A DNA stretch of 64,000 nucleotides from Alteribacter populi (GTDB taxonomy: Bacteria; Bacillota; Bacilli; Bacillales; Salisediminibacteriaceae), in assembly GCF_002352765.1 (NCBI RefSeq), contig NZ_KZ293963.1:456368-520367 (forward strand), in the 5' to 3' direction. This document shows positions 35,207 through 44,314 of the stretch, piece by piece. The position numbers and the translations under genes were made by a program. Each line of letters opens with the position of its first letter. Within the stretch, counting starts at the first letter, position 1. The notes below the pieces were generated by a model, which saw only the letters and a program-made list of their open reading frames with translations, was not told the origin of the DNA and ran no database searches.

Positions 35207-35740
35207 TTGCCAACAAAACAAGCAACGTTTGCAGGTGGGTGTTTTTGGTGTATGGTCTCTCCTTTTGATGAACAACCGGGAATAGATCGTGTTGTTTCCG
35301 GCTACACCGGGGGGCATAAAGTCAATCCTACTTATGAAGAAGTATGCACGAATACGACAGGACATTTAGAGGCAGTACAAATTACGTATGATCCGAATGT
35401 GTTTCCGTATGAAAAGCTCCTGAGTCTGTTTTGGTCACAAATTGATCCTACGGATCCTAGTGGACAATTTCATGATCGTGGTGAATCCTATCAGACGGCA
35501 ATTTTTTATCATGATGAGGAGCAAAAACAACTGGCCGAAAAATCGAAGGAATCTTTGGAGAAGAGCGGAAAGTTTCACAATCCGATCGTCACAGAAATCC
35601 GACCGGCAGCTGAGTTTTTTGAGGCAGAAGCTTATCATCAAGACTATCACCGAAAAAACCCGCTTCATTATAAGCTTTATCATAAAGGAAGTGGGAGAGC
35701 CGACTTTATAAATAGACACTGGAGGAATGAATTTTCATGA
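35207..35740 (+). CDS. msrA: Peptide methionine-S-sulfoxide reductase MsrA
   Basis: A 177-residue MsrA. GGCFWC gives catalytic Cys12, with Cys15 nearby. SGYTGGHKVNPTYEEVCTNT and DPTDPSGQFHDRGESYQTAI are conserved. It reduces the S-epimer of methionine sulfoxide. Start TTG follows GAGGAAGAGG. Its stop overlaps the msrB start (ATGA), so the two are translationally coupled. Confidence 0.96.
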   Translation: MPTKQATFAGGCFWCMVSPFDEQPGIDRVVSGYTGGHKVNPTYEEVCTNTTGHLEAVQITYDPNVFPYEKLLSLFWSQIDPTDPSGQFHDRGESYQTAIFYHDEEQKQLAEKSKESLEKSGKFHNPIVTEIRPAAEFFEAEAYHQDYHRKNPLHYKLYHKGSGRADFINRHWRNEFS

Positions 35741-36177
35741 CCAAAAAGAAACAAGCGTACGACAAGTCAGAATTAAACGACATGCAATATAAAGTAACAC
35801 AGGAAAATGGAACAGAACCCCCTTTTAAAAATGAATATTGGGATCACTTTGACGATGGGATTTATGTTGATATCGTTTCTGGTAAGCCGCTTTTTAACTC
35901 GAGAGACAAATATGATGCAGGATGTGGTTGGCCTAGTTTTACGAAACCAATTGATAAAACCGAAGTGAAAGAACATGCTGATTTTTCTCATGGGATGCGC
36001 AGAACAGAAGTGAGAAGTGATAAAGGAGACTCTCACCTCGGCCATGTATTTACAGATGGGCCGAAACCAGCGGGCCTTCGATATTGCATAAATTCTGCTG
36101 CCCTTAAGTTTGTTCCATATTATAAGCTTGAAAAAGAAGGTTACGGAGAATATAAAAAATTATTCGAGATTAAGTAA
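35737..36177 (+). CDS. msrB: Peptide methionine-R-sulfoxide reductase MsrB
   Basis: A 146-residue MsrB. RYCINSAALKF holds the catalytic Cys. DAGCGWPSFTKPI holds the likely resolving Cys. The zinc-binding CxxC pairs of many MsrB proteins are missing (GIYVDIVSGKPLF in their place), so this is the zinc-free type. It reduces the R-epimer and complements MsrA. Confidence 0.96.
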   Translation: MTKKKQAYDKSELNDMQYKVTQENGTEPPFKNEYWDHFDDGIYVDIVSGKPLFNSRDKYDAGCGWPSFTKPIDKTEVKEHADFSHGMRRTEVRSDKGDSHLGHVFTDGPKPAGLRYCINSAALKFVPYYKLEKEGYGEYKKLFEIK

Positions 36178-36188
36178 GAGGTAATGGC

Positions 36189-36206
36189 CCGGGCAATTGC
36201 CCGGAT
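36189..36206 (+). terminator. Hairpin after msrB
   Basis: CCGGGCAATTGCCCGG is a perfect palindrome shortly after the stop; T-rich sequence follows after a gap. Confidence 0.55.
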
Positions 36207-36225
36207 CATTTATCTTTTTCCTTTA

Positions 36226-36404
36226 AGAGGATGCTCAAAAAGTCCGCTAAAAATAGCTGTCGTTTAATATGACCTCCTGGGGAAGAAGCACGTTGGCGCA
36301 CTTCTCTGCTCCTCACGTATTAACATCAGATGTCTCTTTCTCTTCGAAGACTTCGCCGTCTCGACCTACTCGTCTCTTTTTATGCTCCTTTTGAACACGC
36401 ACTT
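36226..36404 (+). repeat. Repeat family B, copy 2
   Basis: It starts GATGCTCAAAAAGTCCGCTA then AAAATAGCTGTCGTTTAATA. It ends CTCGACCTACTCGTCTCTTT then TTATGCTCCTTTTGAACAC. It matches 24281-24452 at both ends; the middle differs. Confidence 0.8.
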
Positions 36405-36485
36405 TAATAAAGTTTTATATCACTAAAAGAAAAATGTACAAATGGAACTAAGGGTTGGCGGAAAGCTCTGTTTCAAGAAAATTTA

Positions 36486-38171
36486 CTATCGCCGAAAGCG
36501 GTTAAAAGCTGCGGCAATTTCGTGTTTTCGAGGAAGTGCTAAATCTCCTGGATGCTGATCCTTAAACGGTGCAAGGACTTCTAACCCCTCGTTTTCCATT
36601 TTTGTTATCATCTGTTCAACGGCGTCTTTCATTGTGGCAGGGCCTTTACTATCTTTTATGATTTGTTTAATTACCAAAGCTATTGCACGCGTTTGACTTG
36701 GATCGACGAGTTGTTCGGCTTGACTTAAATCTATGCTTTGGCGATTTATTAAAATCGTATTTTTCCCTTTAACATCAAGCTTTTCTTTTCGGTCTAAAGC
36801 TTTTAAGAAAGATTTCCGGTCAATCAGACGAAGGGGAGGATCTATGAAATTTTTAAGTTCCTCGGACTCACGATGGTTTTTGTACTCTTTAGAAATTTGT
36901 TTTGCTTCTTTTGTTTTATCATAAGGCTTGTATTCATCCATCATGATCACATTGTCTGCAACATCAAAGTAATCCCCAGAACCACCAATTACCATAATCG
37001 TCGAAATTTGTTTTGAGTCAAATAATGGCCGGACTTGATCTAAAAAGGGCGTGATCGGCTCTTTAGTCTGATGGACTAGTTTTTGCATACGAGCATCACG
37101 GATCATAAAATTTGTCGCGCTAGTATCTTCATCAATTAGTAAAGCTTTTGCATCCATTTCTAGTGCTTCCATAATGTTTGTTGCTTGAGATGTACTGCCA
37201 CTTGCGTCCTGTGACGAAAAAGCGTGGGTAGCTTTTTTAAATGGAAGGTTGGAAATGAAAGGTGTAATGTTCACTTTATGTACCGATCGTCCATCTTCCG
37301 AACGAATTTTCATAGCGGATTCATCCGTGATTACGAATTCTCTGCCGTCACCTTTTACATGATTGTATATGCCTCGCTCAATTGCTTGTAATAGGGTGCT
37401 TTTTCCATGATAACCACCCCCGACAATAAGGGTTACTCCTTTAGGAATCGCCATTCCCGTCACAGTTTTACCGTTTGTTAATTGAATTGTTCGTTCATAA
37501 GCTTTTGGTGAAGAAAATGGCACTACCTTGTCTTTTAGCAGTGGTTTATTACTGATCCCGCTAATTCTCGGTAAAACCGAATCATTTGCAATAAAACTGA
37601 CGAGATCATTTTCTTTCAAGAAAGCCCTCATCATTTCTTGATCATCTGCTAATTCCAAATGTTTGAGTAAGTCATTCTTTGAGTATTGTTGCAAAGCATC
37701 GGTTGTAATTGAAGGAATGATTTCACCCATTAATTTGGCAGCTTCTCTTCCGGAAATCCTTCTTCCTGTTGCAGGGAGGCCGATCGAAAGACGAATATCG
37801 ATTTCATTTTCACTAACGAGAACGGTCGTTCGGTCAATCACTTCCTGACCTGGCGCGTCCACAGCAATTAAACCACTTTTACCAGTACCTCCAATTCGAT
37901 GCTTCTTTTTCATAATCATTCTTTGTACTTGTCTTGCAATAAAATCCTCTAATGCCACCTTTCGAACACGTGTATGAAAGTAAGAGTTCTGAAGGTGCGA
38001 TTGTGATAACGGATAGACCATTCGAATTTTTGAAGGATTGGCAAAAGGGTCCCCTTGTACATAATCTATGAATAATGTGTAGCTATCACCTTTATATCGA
38101 CCTTGAATCGATTTTAACGCCTTGTAGCCTTTACCATCGAGTTCTCTTAGTTTTTTTGTTAGCTGTTTCAA
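36486..38171 (-). CDS. ABC-class predicted ATPase (COG3044 type)
   Basis: A 561-residue soluble protein. Walker A is GGGYHGKST (about 250-258). An ABC-like signature region is SSQDASGSTSQATNI, and Walker B is KALLIDEDTSATNF. It has no membrane domain. The family is widespread and its function is unknown; nucleic-acid-related roles have been proposed. The frame opens with a GTG overlapping GAGGTG; TTG 38171 is 6 nt after that SD, so I chose it. Single gene. Confidence 0.88.
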   Translation of the reverse strand: MKQLTKKLRELDGKGYKALKSIQGRYKGDSYTLFIDYVQGDPFANPSKIRMVYPLSQSHLQNSYFHTRVRKVALEDFIARQVQRMIMKKKHRIGGTGKSGLIAVDAPGQEVIDRTTVLVSENEIDIRLSIGLPATGRRISGREAAKLMGEIIPSITTDALQQYSKNDLLKHLELADDQEMMRAFLKENDLVSFIANDSVLPRISGISNKPLLKDKVVPFSSPKAYERTIQLTNGKTVTGMAIPKGVTLIVGGGYHGKSTLLQAIERGIYNHVKGDGREFVITDESAMKIRSEDGRSVHKVNITPFISNLPFKKATHAFSSQDASGSTSQATNIMEALEMDAKALLIDEDTSATNFMIRDARMQKLVHQTKEPITPFLDQVRPLFDSKQISTIMVIGGSGDYFDVADNVIMMDEYKPYDKTKEAKQISKEYKNHRESEELKNFIDPPLRLIDRKSFLKALDRKEKLDVKGKNTILINRQSIDLSQAEQLVDPSQTRAIALVIKQIIKDSKGPATMKDAVEQMITKMENEGLEVLAPFKDQHPGDLALPRKHEIAAAFNRFRR

Positions 38172-38284
38172 ATTGTTCACCTCAATTACTTTAATTAAAT
38201 TCTACTCGTTTGTTCTCATGGAATAATGTTATTGCAAGGGGGAGACATTAAATTTGTAAAAATATAAATAAAGGAGTAGAGAAA

Positions 38285-38968
38285 ATGAAAAAATGGTTCC
38301 TTTTATGCTTAACATTTCTTATTAGTTTACTGGGTGTAGCAAATACTTCCACGTATGCAGAAACAGAGGGGAACGAAGCTTTCATTCGGGCCATTCATGC
38401 TTCACCTGATGCTCCCGCTGTTGACATATACATTACTAAAGACAAAGTGTTAGAGAACGTTTCTTTTAAAGATGTTAGCAATTACTTACCATTAAAAGCT
38501 GGTTCGTATAACATTCAAATTTTTCAGGAAGGTGCAAATGCGAATAACGAAAAACCAGTAATTGAAAAAAGTATAGATGTACAAGCAGGTCAAAGTTATA
38601 CTCTAGCAGGCATCGGTACATTGAATCAACTTGATTTGGTTGTGACAGGGGATCAACTGCAACCTGTAGAAGAGAAAGCGAAAGTAAGAGTCGCCAATCT
38701 TTCACCCGATGCTCCAAGTGTAGATATTGTAGCCGTACCTAATACTATTTTATTCGAAAATGTTAGTTTTCCTCAAGTAAGTGACTATTTAGAAGTAGAT
38801 CCAGGAGAAGCGAGTATAGAAGTGCGCCCTACAGGCCGGACAGGCTCAGTTTACAAAATACCTAACCTTGAATTGGAAGAGGGAGGGGTCTATACTGCTA
38901 TTGCTGTGGGGTTAGTTGAAGGTGAATCTGCTTTGGATTTTATACTTGTGAAAGATCAGGTTCGATAA
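38285..38968 (+). CDS. Secreted DUF4397 repeat protein
   Basis: A 227-residue exported protein. A signal peptide ends near residue 25 (STYAE). Two DUF4397 units follow, opening with AFIRAIHASPDAPAVDIYI and VRVANLSPDAPSVDIVAV. These are small beta-sandwich modules found on Bacillus cell surfaces. Binding partner unknown. There is no LPxTG motif or membrane tail, so it is probably released or wall-associated. SD AAAGGAG precedes the ATG. Confidence 0.88.
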   Translation: MKKWFLLCLTFLISLLGVANTSTYAETEGNEAFIRAIHASPDAPAVDIYITKDKVLENVSFKDVSNYLPLKAGSYNIQIFQEGANANNEKPVIEKSIDVQAGQSYTLAGIGTLNQLDLVVTGDQLQPVEEKAKVRVANLSPDAPSVDIVAVPNTILFENVSFPQVSDYLEVDPGEASIEVRPTGRTGSVYKIPNLELEEGGVYTAIAVGLVEGESALDFILVKDQVR

Positions 38969-39153
38969 ATTTCAAAGGTACTTTTTGACTTTCGATGTTT
39001 TGACTTGCAAAAGGAACTTGGATGTGAAAAAATACAGGGCGGAGCGAAATTTGTCGAATTATCGGATGGACGATGAGTATTATTTGTTCATTGGAATTTG
39101 TACAAAAACCGTTAAAAATTAAGATATTAATTTAATTTGATAAAGGTGATTGC

Positions 39154-40287
39154 ATGAAAAATCCACTATTAACTGTTGTAGTCGTCTCTTTTGTTCTACT
39201 TTTATTCCCAGCCACTTTTCAACCTGTTCATGCAGACAAACCACCAGGTGTTCATAGTGAAGCTGTCATTGTAATGGATGCTGCTACTCATGAAGTGCTA
39301 TATGAGAAAAACGCTCATCGTACAATGTATCCAGCAAGTATCACGAAAATTATCACAACGATTCTTGCACTTGAAAATGCAGATCTTGCTGAAGAGGTCG
39401 AAGTCAGCTTTGATGCTGTGAATGTAACGGGCTCTAGAGTATATTTGTTGGAAGATGAGGTTCTCCCACTTGAACAACTGCTCTTAGGAGTAATGGTAAG
39501 TTCCGGAAATGATGCCTCCATTGCTGTCGCTGAACATCTGAGTGGGTCTGTAACAGAGTTTGCTGATCAGATGAATCAGTTTGTGCGTGAAAAAGTTGGC
39601 GTTGAGAACTCTCATTTTAAGAATCCTCATGGTCTCTTTGAAGCAGGACATGTGACAACAGCGTTTGATATGGCAAAAATAAGTGCTTATGCTATGAAAA
39701 ATGAACAATTTCGTGAAATTGTAGGTACACAGATGGTAGAATGGGAAGCTGAGGGATGGGAGACGACTCTTTATAATCATCATGAATTAATGAGACAAAA
39801 TGAAGAGATTACGGGTGTGAAAAATGGATATGTAAGGAAATCGGGATATACACTCGTTACATCTGCTGAACAGGATGACACAGAAGTGATCGTTGTTACG
39901 CTAAATTCCAATTCCAGAAATCAAGCATTTGAGGATACATCAGAACTGTTAGACTACGGACTCGAGAACTACGAAACGCAGTGGTTAACATTTGATGATG
40001 AAGAATTATTGCTCGAGCACATCTATCCAGAAAAAATGCCTGTTACAACAAAAAAAGGTGAAGAAATCGATTATCATGTGTCAGAATATGGTGATGTAAC
40101 CATTACAGGGGAAAACCAGAGGCTAGTTAAGGAAGAGACTCTTGAAGAGCGGTTCTTAACGAATCTACCTTCCTATATTATTCCCGATAATCAGGATGAA
40201 AAATTAACTAAAAGATCACATCAAACAGGGCTTTGGCGATGGTTTATTGTAAGCGGATTTAATCACTTAACCGCTACAAAACAGTAG
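39154..40287 (+). CDS. D-alanyl-D-alanine carboxypeptidase (S11 family, DacF-like)
   Basis: A 377-residue low-molecular-mass penicillin-binding protein. A signal peptide ends near residue 28 (VHADK). Motif 1 is SITK (62-65), motif 2 SGN (117-119) and motif 3 KNG (223-225), with Asn in place of the common Thr. It trims the terminal D-Ala from peptidoglycan peptides. The C-terminal domain is short and lacks a clear membrane anchor, although the basic end KRSHQTGLWRWFIVSGFNHL could bind the membrane. Confidence 0.92.
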   Translation: MKNPLLTVVVVSFVLLLFPATFQPVHADKPPGVHSEAVIVMDAATHEVLYEKNAHRTMYPASITKIITTILALENADLAEEVEVSFDAVNVTGSRVYLLEDEVLPLEQLLLGVMVSSGNDASIAVAEHLSGSVTEFADQMNQFVREKVGVENSHFKNPHGLFEAGHVTTAFDMAKISAYAMKNEQFREIVGTQMVEWEAEGWETTLYNHHELMRQNEEITGVKNGYVRKSGYTLVTSAEQDDTEVIVVTLNSNSRNQAFEDTSELLDYGLENYETQWLTFDDEELLLEHIYPEKMPVTTKKGEEIDYHVSEYGDVTITGENQRLVKEETLEERFLTNLPSYIIPDNQDEKLTKRSHQTGLWRWFIVSGFNHLTATKQ

Positions 40288-40320
40288 AGTGTATTTATTA
40301 TAATAATACGGGCATTGTGT

Positions 40321-40462
40321 AAGGCTGTTTTCGTAAAGCTTGTTGTTTATAGAAGGATAACAATCTACATTTAGGTGTATAGCTCCAGGCGCCATCGTCT
40401 TGTGTCAAATTTGCTTGCCTAACGCTCAAAATAATAGCTACAATCTTTTATAAAAGAGCTTT
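40321..40462. repeat. Repeat family A, full inverted element (A4)
   Basis: The left end is AAGGCTGTTTTCGTAAAGCT then TGTTGTTTAT. The right end is ACGCTCAAAATAATAGCTAC then AATCTTTTATAAAAGAGCTT. It is the same inverted arrangement as 12462-12643, in a different interior. No gene lies in 40288-40613. Confidence 0.75.
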
Positions 40463-40477
40463 ATGTAAAAACAAATA

Positions 40478-40531
40478 AAAAAAGAGGGATTTCAACAGGT
40501 CAAAAAGCTGGCCTTTTGAGATCCCTTTTTT
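40478..40531. terminator. Bidirectional terminator
   Basis: AAAAAAGAGGGAT and ATCCCTTTTTT form the outer stem, with an inner AGGTC/GGCCT-type hairpin. It is between convergent genes. Confidence 0.75.
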
Positions 40532-40613
40532 GTGCTACAAAAAGTTTAACGGATTAAAGCATGAGGCAAAACTAAGGCTTCCACCATCGAAGTTTGTGGC
40601 AAGCAAGTCTACT

Positions 40614-40835
40614 TTACCTTTCGAATGGCAGCGAATCCATCAATAGCTGGAATTGTTGAGGATCTTCAAACATTGACGCATCCCAGTTTTTTGCAATCCA
40701 CTGAGTGAGCTCGGACTCTGAATTAAATACCTCACCAGAAGTATCTGATTTTCTTATCGTGTAACGTCCGTTGTCAGGGTCAATGGTTACTTCACAAGGA
40801 ATTGCGCCATCGTTTGCTTTAATTTGATAATCCAT
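40614..40835 (-). CDS. Small hypothetical protein (73 aa)
   Basis: A 73-residue acidic protein: a beta-rich N-terminal half (VTIDPDNGRYTIRKSDTSGE) and a helical C-terminal half (ESELTQWIAKNWDASMFEDP). No membrane segment or motif that I know. SD AAAGGAGC precedes ATG. It is likely a real gene by SD and composition. Confidence 0.7.
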   Translation of the reverse strand: MDYQIKANDGAIPCEVTIDPDNGRYTIRKSDTSGEVFNSESELTQWIAKNWDASMFEDPQQFQLLMDSLPFER

Positions 40836-40902
40836 TTAGAGCGGGCTCCTTTTAAATTTTGGTTTAGAGGATCAACATTTCTTATTTTATCTTTTCCTTA
40901 AA

Positions 40903-40950
40903 TTCCCGAAATACACATTCAACACGTGTGAATTTCCTGGTTTTCGGGAA
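40903..40950. promoter_or_regulatory. Nested inverted repeat, possible operator
   Basis: Outer arms TTCCCGAAA (40903-40911) and TTTCGGGAA (40942-40950) enclose a second palindrome, ATTCAACACGTGTGAAT. It lies between divergent genes. No T-run follows. The remainder of 40836-41161 holds no gene that I can see. Confidence 0.45.
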
Positions 40951-41161
40951 ATGTTATAAAAGTGGAAAGTTTTTCGTTTATTGTAAAACATAAGTAGTAT
41001 TATACCTTCGTTTTAATGTCTAGAGCAGTTAACCCTTGAGGTCGTTAATTGTTCCTTTGGGTCTACAGACATTCTAAAAAAGCGTGAACGAAGCGAGAGG
41101 AGATTATTATACTGGTAGTAAGAAGACCCACATCCGACTTTGAGAGGAGGGCTGTTATAAA

Positions 41162-42331
41162 ATGCGGTGGGCCAAGCGTATTTTTCAAAACTTAGTGCTT
41201 CTCGGCTCAGTAACCTTTGCTATAGTGTTAATTTCGATAGCAGTGGCTGTTTATTTATGGCAGTCTACAGATGCAGGACGACTTCCAGCTAAAACAGCTG
41301 TAGTATTACATGCGATCAATAATAATCTTGTATCACTGGATATTGATGTTTCTCCACCTCGAATAGTGAGTGGTGGAGGAGCAGAAAACCCTTTATTAAG
41401 AGAAGATATTTATGTACCTGTTCAAGGTGAAGTGCAAATACCAGTCCGTATGTATCGTCCACAAGGGGATGGTCCGTACCCGATCATTATGTATTATCAT
41501 GGAGGTGCTTTTCTCGAAGGGTATGGAAGTATTGAGACTCACGATAATATCGTTCGCGCTATAGCAGCTCGTACACAAAGCATTGTTTTATCTGTTGGCT
41601 ATCGCGTCGCGCCAGAACATATATTTCCTGCTGCTGTAGAAGATAGTTACGCCGCTTTGCAGTGGGCCGAAAGAAACGCAACAACATTTAATGGAAATCC
41701 AGAGACGATTAGTGTTGCAGGAGACAGCGCAGGAGGAAATGTTGCTACTGTAATGACGCTTATGTCACGGGATAGAGGGGGACCTGAAATAACTTCACAA
41801 GTTCTATTTTATCCATTGACAACTTTTCAAGATGTAGAAATGGCATCAAGGGACCTTTATGACAGTGGATATTATTTACTTTCAAGACAAGTCATGTACA
41901 GAGCAAGGGATCTATACGCTCCTGAAGAAATGATGTGGTCTAATCCTTATACATCTCCATTGCATGCTGAAGATTTATCTGAGTTACCACCTACCTTAAT
42001 CATTACCGCTGAATTCGATCCACTTAGAGACGAAGGAGAAGCTTATGCAGAGCGTCTTGCAGAATTTGATGTACATGTCAGAGCAACCCGCTATCGAGGT
42101 GTCATGCATGGATTTGTCTCATTTTACGAAGTAATGCAAAGTGGCAGGTATGGACTCCAGGAAGCTTCAAGCTATCTAAGGCAGGCTCATCGAGGAGCCC
42201 TTCAGGAAAGTCCTTATCAACTACAGGTTCGCCAAGCACCGCAAGGTATGGACCGCGTGAGAGAGCAAGCAGAAGCTTTTGCAATCGCAGCTTATTTACT
42301 TGGGAGAGCAGGTGCTAACTTACTCGATTAG
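41162..42331 (+). CDS. Membrane-anchored alpha/beta hydrolase (HSL-type esterase/lipase)
   Basis: A 389-residue protein with an N-terminal membrane helix (residues 11-33). The catalytic domain has the HGGAF oxyanion motif (113-117), nucleophile S189 in GDSAGG, D286 in EFDPLRDE and H316 in MHGF. This is the hormone-sensitive-lipase family (arylacetamide deacetylase-like), which cleaves short acyl esters. A polar C-terminal extension (340-389) is extra. SD AGAGGAGGG precedes the ATG by 9 nt. Confidence 0.92.
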   Translation: MRWAKRIFQNLVLLGSVTFAIVLISIAVAVYLWQSTDAGRLPAKTAVVLHAINNNLVSLDIDVSPPRIVSGGGAENPLLREDIYVPVQGEVQIPVRMYRPQGDGPYPIIMYYHGGAFLEGYGSIETHDNIVRAIAARTQSIVLSVGYRVAPEHIFPAAVEDSYAALQWAERNATTFNGNPETISVAGDSAGGNVATVMTLMSRDRGGPEITSQVLFYPLTTFQDVEMASRDLYDSGYYLLSRQVMYRARDLYAPEEMMWSNPYTSPLHAEDLSELPPTLIITAEFDPLRDEGEAYAERLAEFDVHVRATRYRGVMHGFVSFYEVMQSGRYGLQEASSYLRQAHRGALQESPYQLQVRQAPQGMDRVREQAEAFAIAAYLLGRAGANLLD

Positions 42332-42387
42332 TTATTCCAATATGACCCTGCTTACCCTACCAGATAAGATAGATGGGAGAGATATTC

Positions 42388-42891
42388 ATGAAGTCACCTC
42401 TAATTATCAAAGTGATTGCTATTCTACAAGCTGTATTTGTAGTTTGTTATTTTAGCTATATGCTCTATATTGCTGTGGCATGGGGATTTAACCCTCGTAT
42501 TGTTCAATTATTAGTCACAGACAGCATTTACGTATTTTTATTAGTGAGTTCAGTCGGAATTTGGTTCTATAAGCCTTGGGGGTGGTGGGTCACCATTATT
42601 TTGTACGGAAAGCTTTTGTTAAGCAAGGTCATTGGGTCCGGTTCTGAATGGTTTCTCATTTTTACCGGTACTATTGCTGAACCATGGAGATGGGAGATGT
42701 TTGCAGCTGACTTTTTTATTGTAATCCTTTTTCTATTGCTTTTAGGCTATTTTTTTAGACGGACTGTAAGAAGCGAATTTTGTATTAAAGAGACAACTAG
42801 GAGGGTTGTTGTTATAGCATCGATGGGAGTTATACTCCTTTATGCCTTATATTTCGTTATCGCATTATGGCTGATTATTCAAATGGGATAA
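42388..42891 (+). CDS. Integral membrane protein, unknown
   Basis: A 167-residue protein with four predicted membrane helices (near 8-28, 42-62, 100-120 and 135-160). No motif I can name. The frame begins at 42373, but that codon overlaps the SD GGGAGAG that serves ATG 42388. It lies 56 bp after the esterase gene on the same strand, so the two may be co-transcribed. Confidence 0.75.
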   Translation: MKSPLIIKVIAILQAVFVVCYFSYMLYIAVAWGFNPRIVQLLVTDSIYVFLLVSSVGIWFYKPWGWWVTIILYGKLLLSKVIGSGSEWFLIFTGTIAEPWRWEMFAADFFIVILFLLLLGYFFRRTVRSEFCIKETTRRVVVIASMGVILLYALYFVIALWLIIQMG

Positions 42892-42901
42892 CAGGTTATA
42901 C

Positions 42902-42941
42902 AAGAGTCCTTTACTTAGTAAGGGCCTCTTGTTTTGTTTTG
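42902..42941 (+). terminator. Terminator
   Basis: AAGAGTCCTTTA pairs imperfectly with TAAGGGCCTCTT, followed by a T-rich tract. Confidence 0.7.
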
Positions 42942-43123
42942 AAAGGCAATTTAAAAGTGGACGAGCTTTTATTCACCTCGCATGTTTTTATTTTAAAATT
43001 TAGGTTTGCTATAATGACCATACATCTTGTGCCGTAGCGATGAAGCTGATAGACTTTTTGAACAAAGAAAAAAAACTACACGCACACGGCATTTTTACAT
43101 AATAGGTTAGAAAGGAACATATC

Positions 43124-44290
43124 ATGGAAAATAGATTAAACTCTCGAGTAAAAGCTATCGAAATTTCGGGTATTCGTCAGTTTTTTAATCGCGTAGGTCA
43201 GTATCCGGACGCCGTTCAATTAACAATTGGACAGCCTGACTTCGCCACACCTGATCATATTAAAGAGGCTGGAAAAAGAGCAATCGAAGAAGGGTTTACA
43301 ACGTATACAAAAAACCCCGGCGATGATGCTTTAGTTGAAGCCGCTGCGACTTTCATGGAAAAAAAATATGGATTGTCCTATGATCCTTTTACAGAAGTAA
43401 TTACAACAGTTGGAGCCTCACAGGCCATCGACATCACGATGCGTAGTATTTTAGAAGAAGGTGATGAAGTTCTGTTGCCAGCTCCCGTTTATCCGGCCTA
43501 TGAGCCAATCATTCGTCTTTGCGGTGCTATTCCTGTTTTTATAGATACACGTGAGACCGGATTTAAATTAACTGCTGAGCAAATAGAAGAAGCTATAACT
43601 CATAAAACGAAAGCAGTTATGCTTCCTTATCCGTCAAATCCGACGGGAGTCGTACTCACTTTGGAAGACATTCAACAAATTGCAGAGACATTACGAGACC
43701 GTGAGATCTTTGTTGTATCGGATGAAATCTATTCAGAGCTTCAATTTGGTCAGGAACACGTATCAATTGCTAGTATGGAAGGAATGAAAGAAAAAACGGT
43801 TGTCATAAATGGTGTTTCAAAATCTCACTCGATGACAGGGTGGAGAATTGGATTTGTTTTTGCTTCTGAAGCCATTTTGAAGCACATCCTTAAAGTTCAT
43901 CAATATAATGTCAGCTGTGCGACATCTATTTCACAAAAGGCTGCCATTGAAGCTTTAACAAATGGAATCGATGATGCTGATCCGATGAAAATTGAATACG
44001 AAAAACGCCGTGACTATATGTATAACCGGCTTATAAATATGGGGATGCAAGTGGAACAGCCACAAGGAGCCTTTTACATGTTTCCATCAATAAAGGAATC
44101 GGGGTTAGCATCCTTTGATTTTGCGCTTCAATTACTTGAAGAAGCAAAACTCGCTGTCGTTCCCGGTAACGCATTTTCAGTATATGGTGAAGGATATATT
44201 AGGCTTTCCTACGCTTATAATATGGAAAACCTTCAAGTAGCACTTGATCGTCTAGAAACGTTTTGGAAAAAGTTATCTAGTACTAGCTAA
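43124..44290 (+). CDS. patA: Aminotransferase A (class I/II)
   Basis: A 388-residue PLP aminotransferase of the Bacillus PatA type. QPDFATP, the YPSNPTG loop (about 169-175), SDEIY (199-203) and the PLP Lys233 in GVSKSHSMTGWR are present. B. subtilis PatA acts on N-acetyl-L,L-diaminopimelate in lysine synthesis. AGAAAGGAA precedes ATG. The next two genes follow on the same strand with short gaps. Confidence 0.92.
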   Translation: MENRLNSRVKAIEISGIRQFFNRVGQYPDAVQLTIGQPDFATPDHIKEAGKRAIEEGFTTYTKNPGDDALVEAAATFMEKKYGLSYDPFTEVITTVGASQAIDITMRSILEEGDEVLLPAPVYPAYEPIIRLCGAIPVFIDTRETGFKLTAEQIEEAITHKTKAVMLPYPSNPTGVVLTLEDIQQIAETLRDREIFVVSDEIYSELQFGQEHVSIASMEGMKEKTVVINGVSKSHSMTGWRIGFVFASEAILKHILKVHQYNVSCATSISQKAAIEALTNGIDDADPMKIEYEKRRDYMYNRLINMGMQVEQPQGAFYMFPSIKESGLASFDFALQLLEEAKLAVVPGNAFSVYGEGYIRLSYAYNMENLQVALDRLETFWKKLSSTS

Positions 44291-44314
44291 ACATTTTCGA
44301 ATAGGGGTGGGAGG

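Noticed and set aside
43021..43100. GTGCCGT/ACGGCA pair upstream of patA as an operator
   Set aside because: The arms are short and far apart, and no second copy exists in the window.
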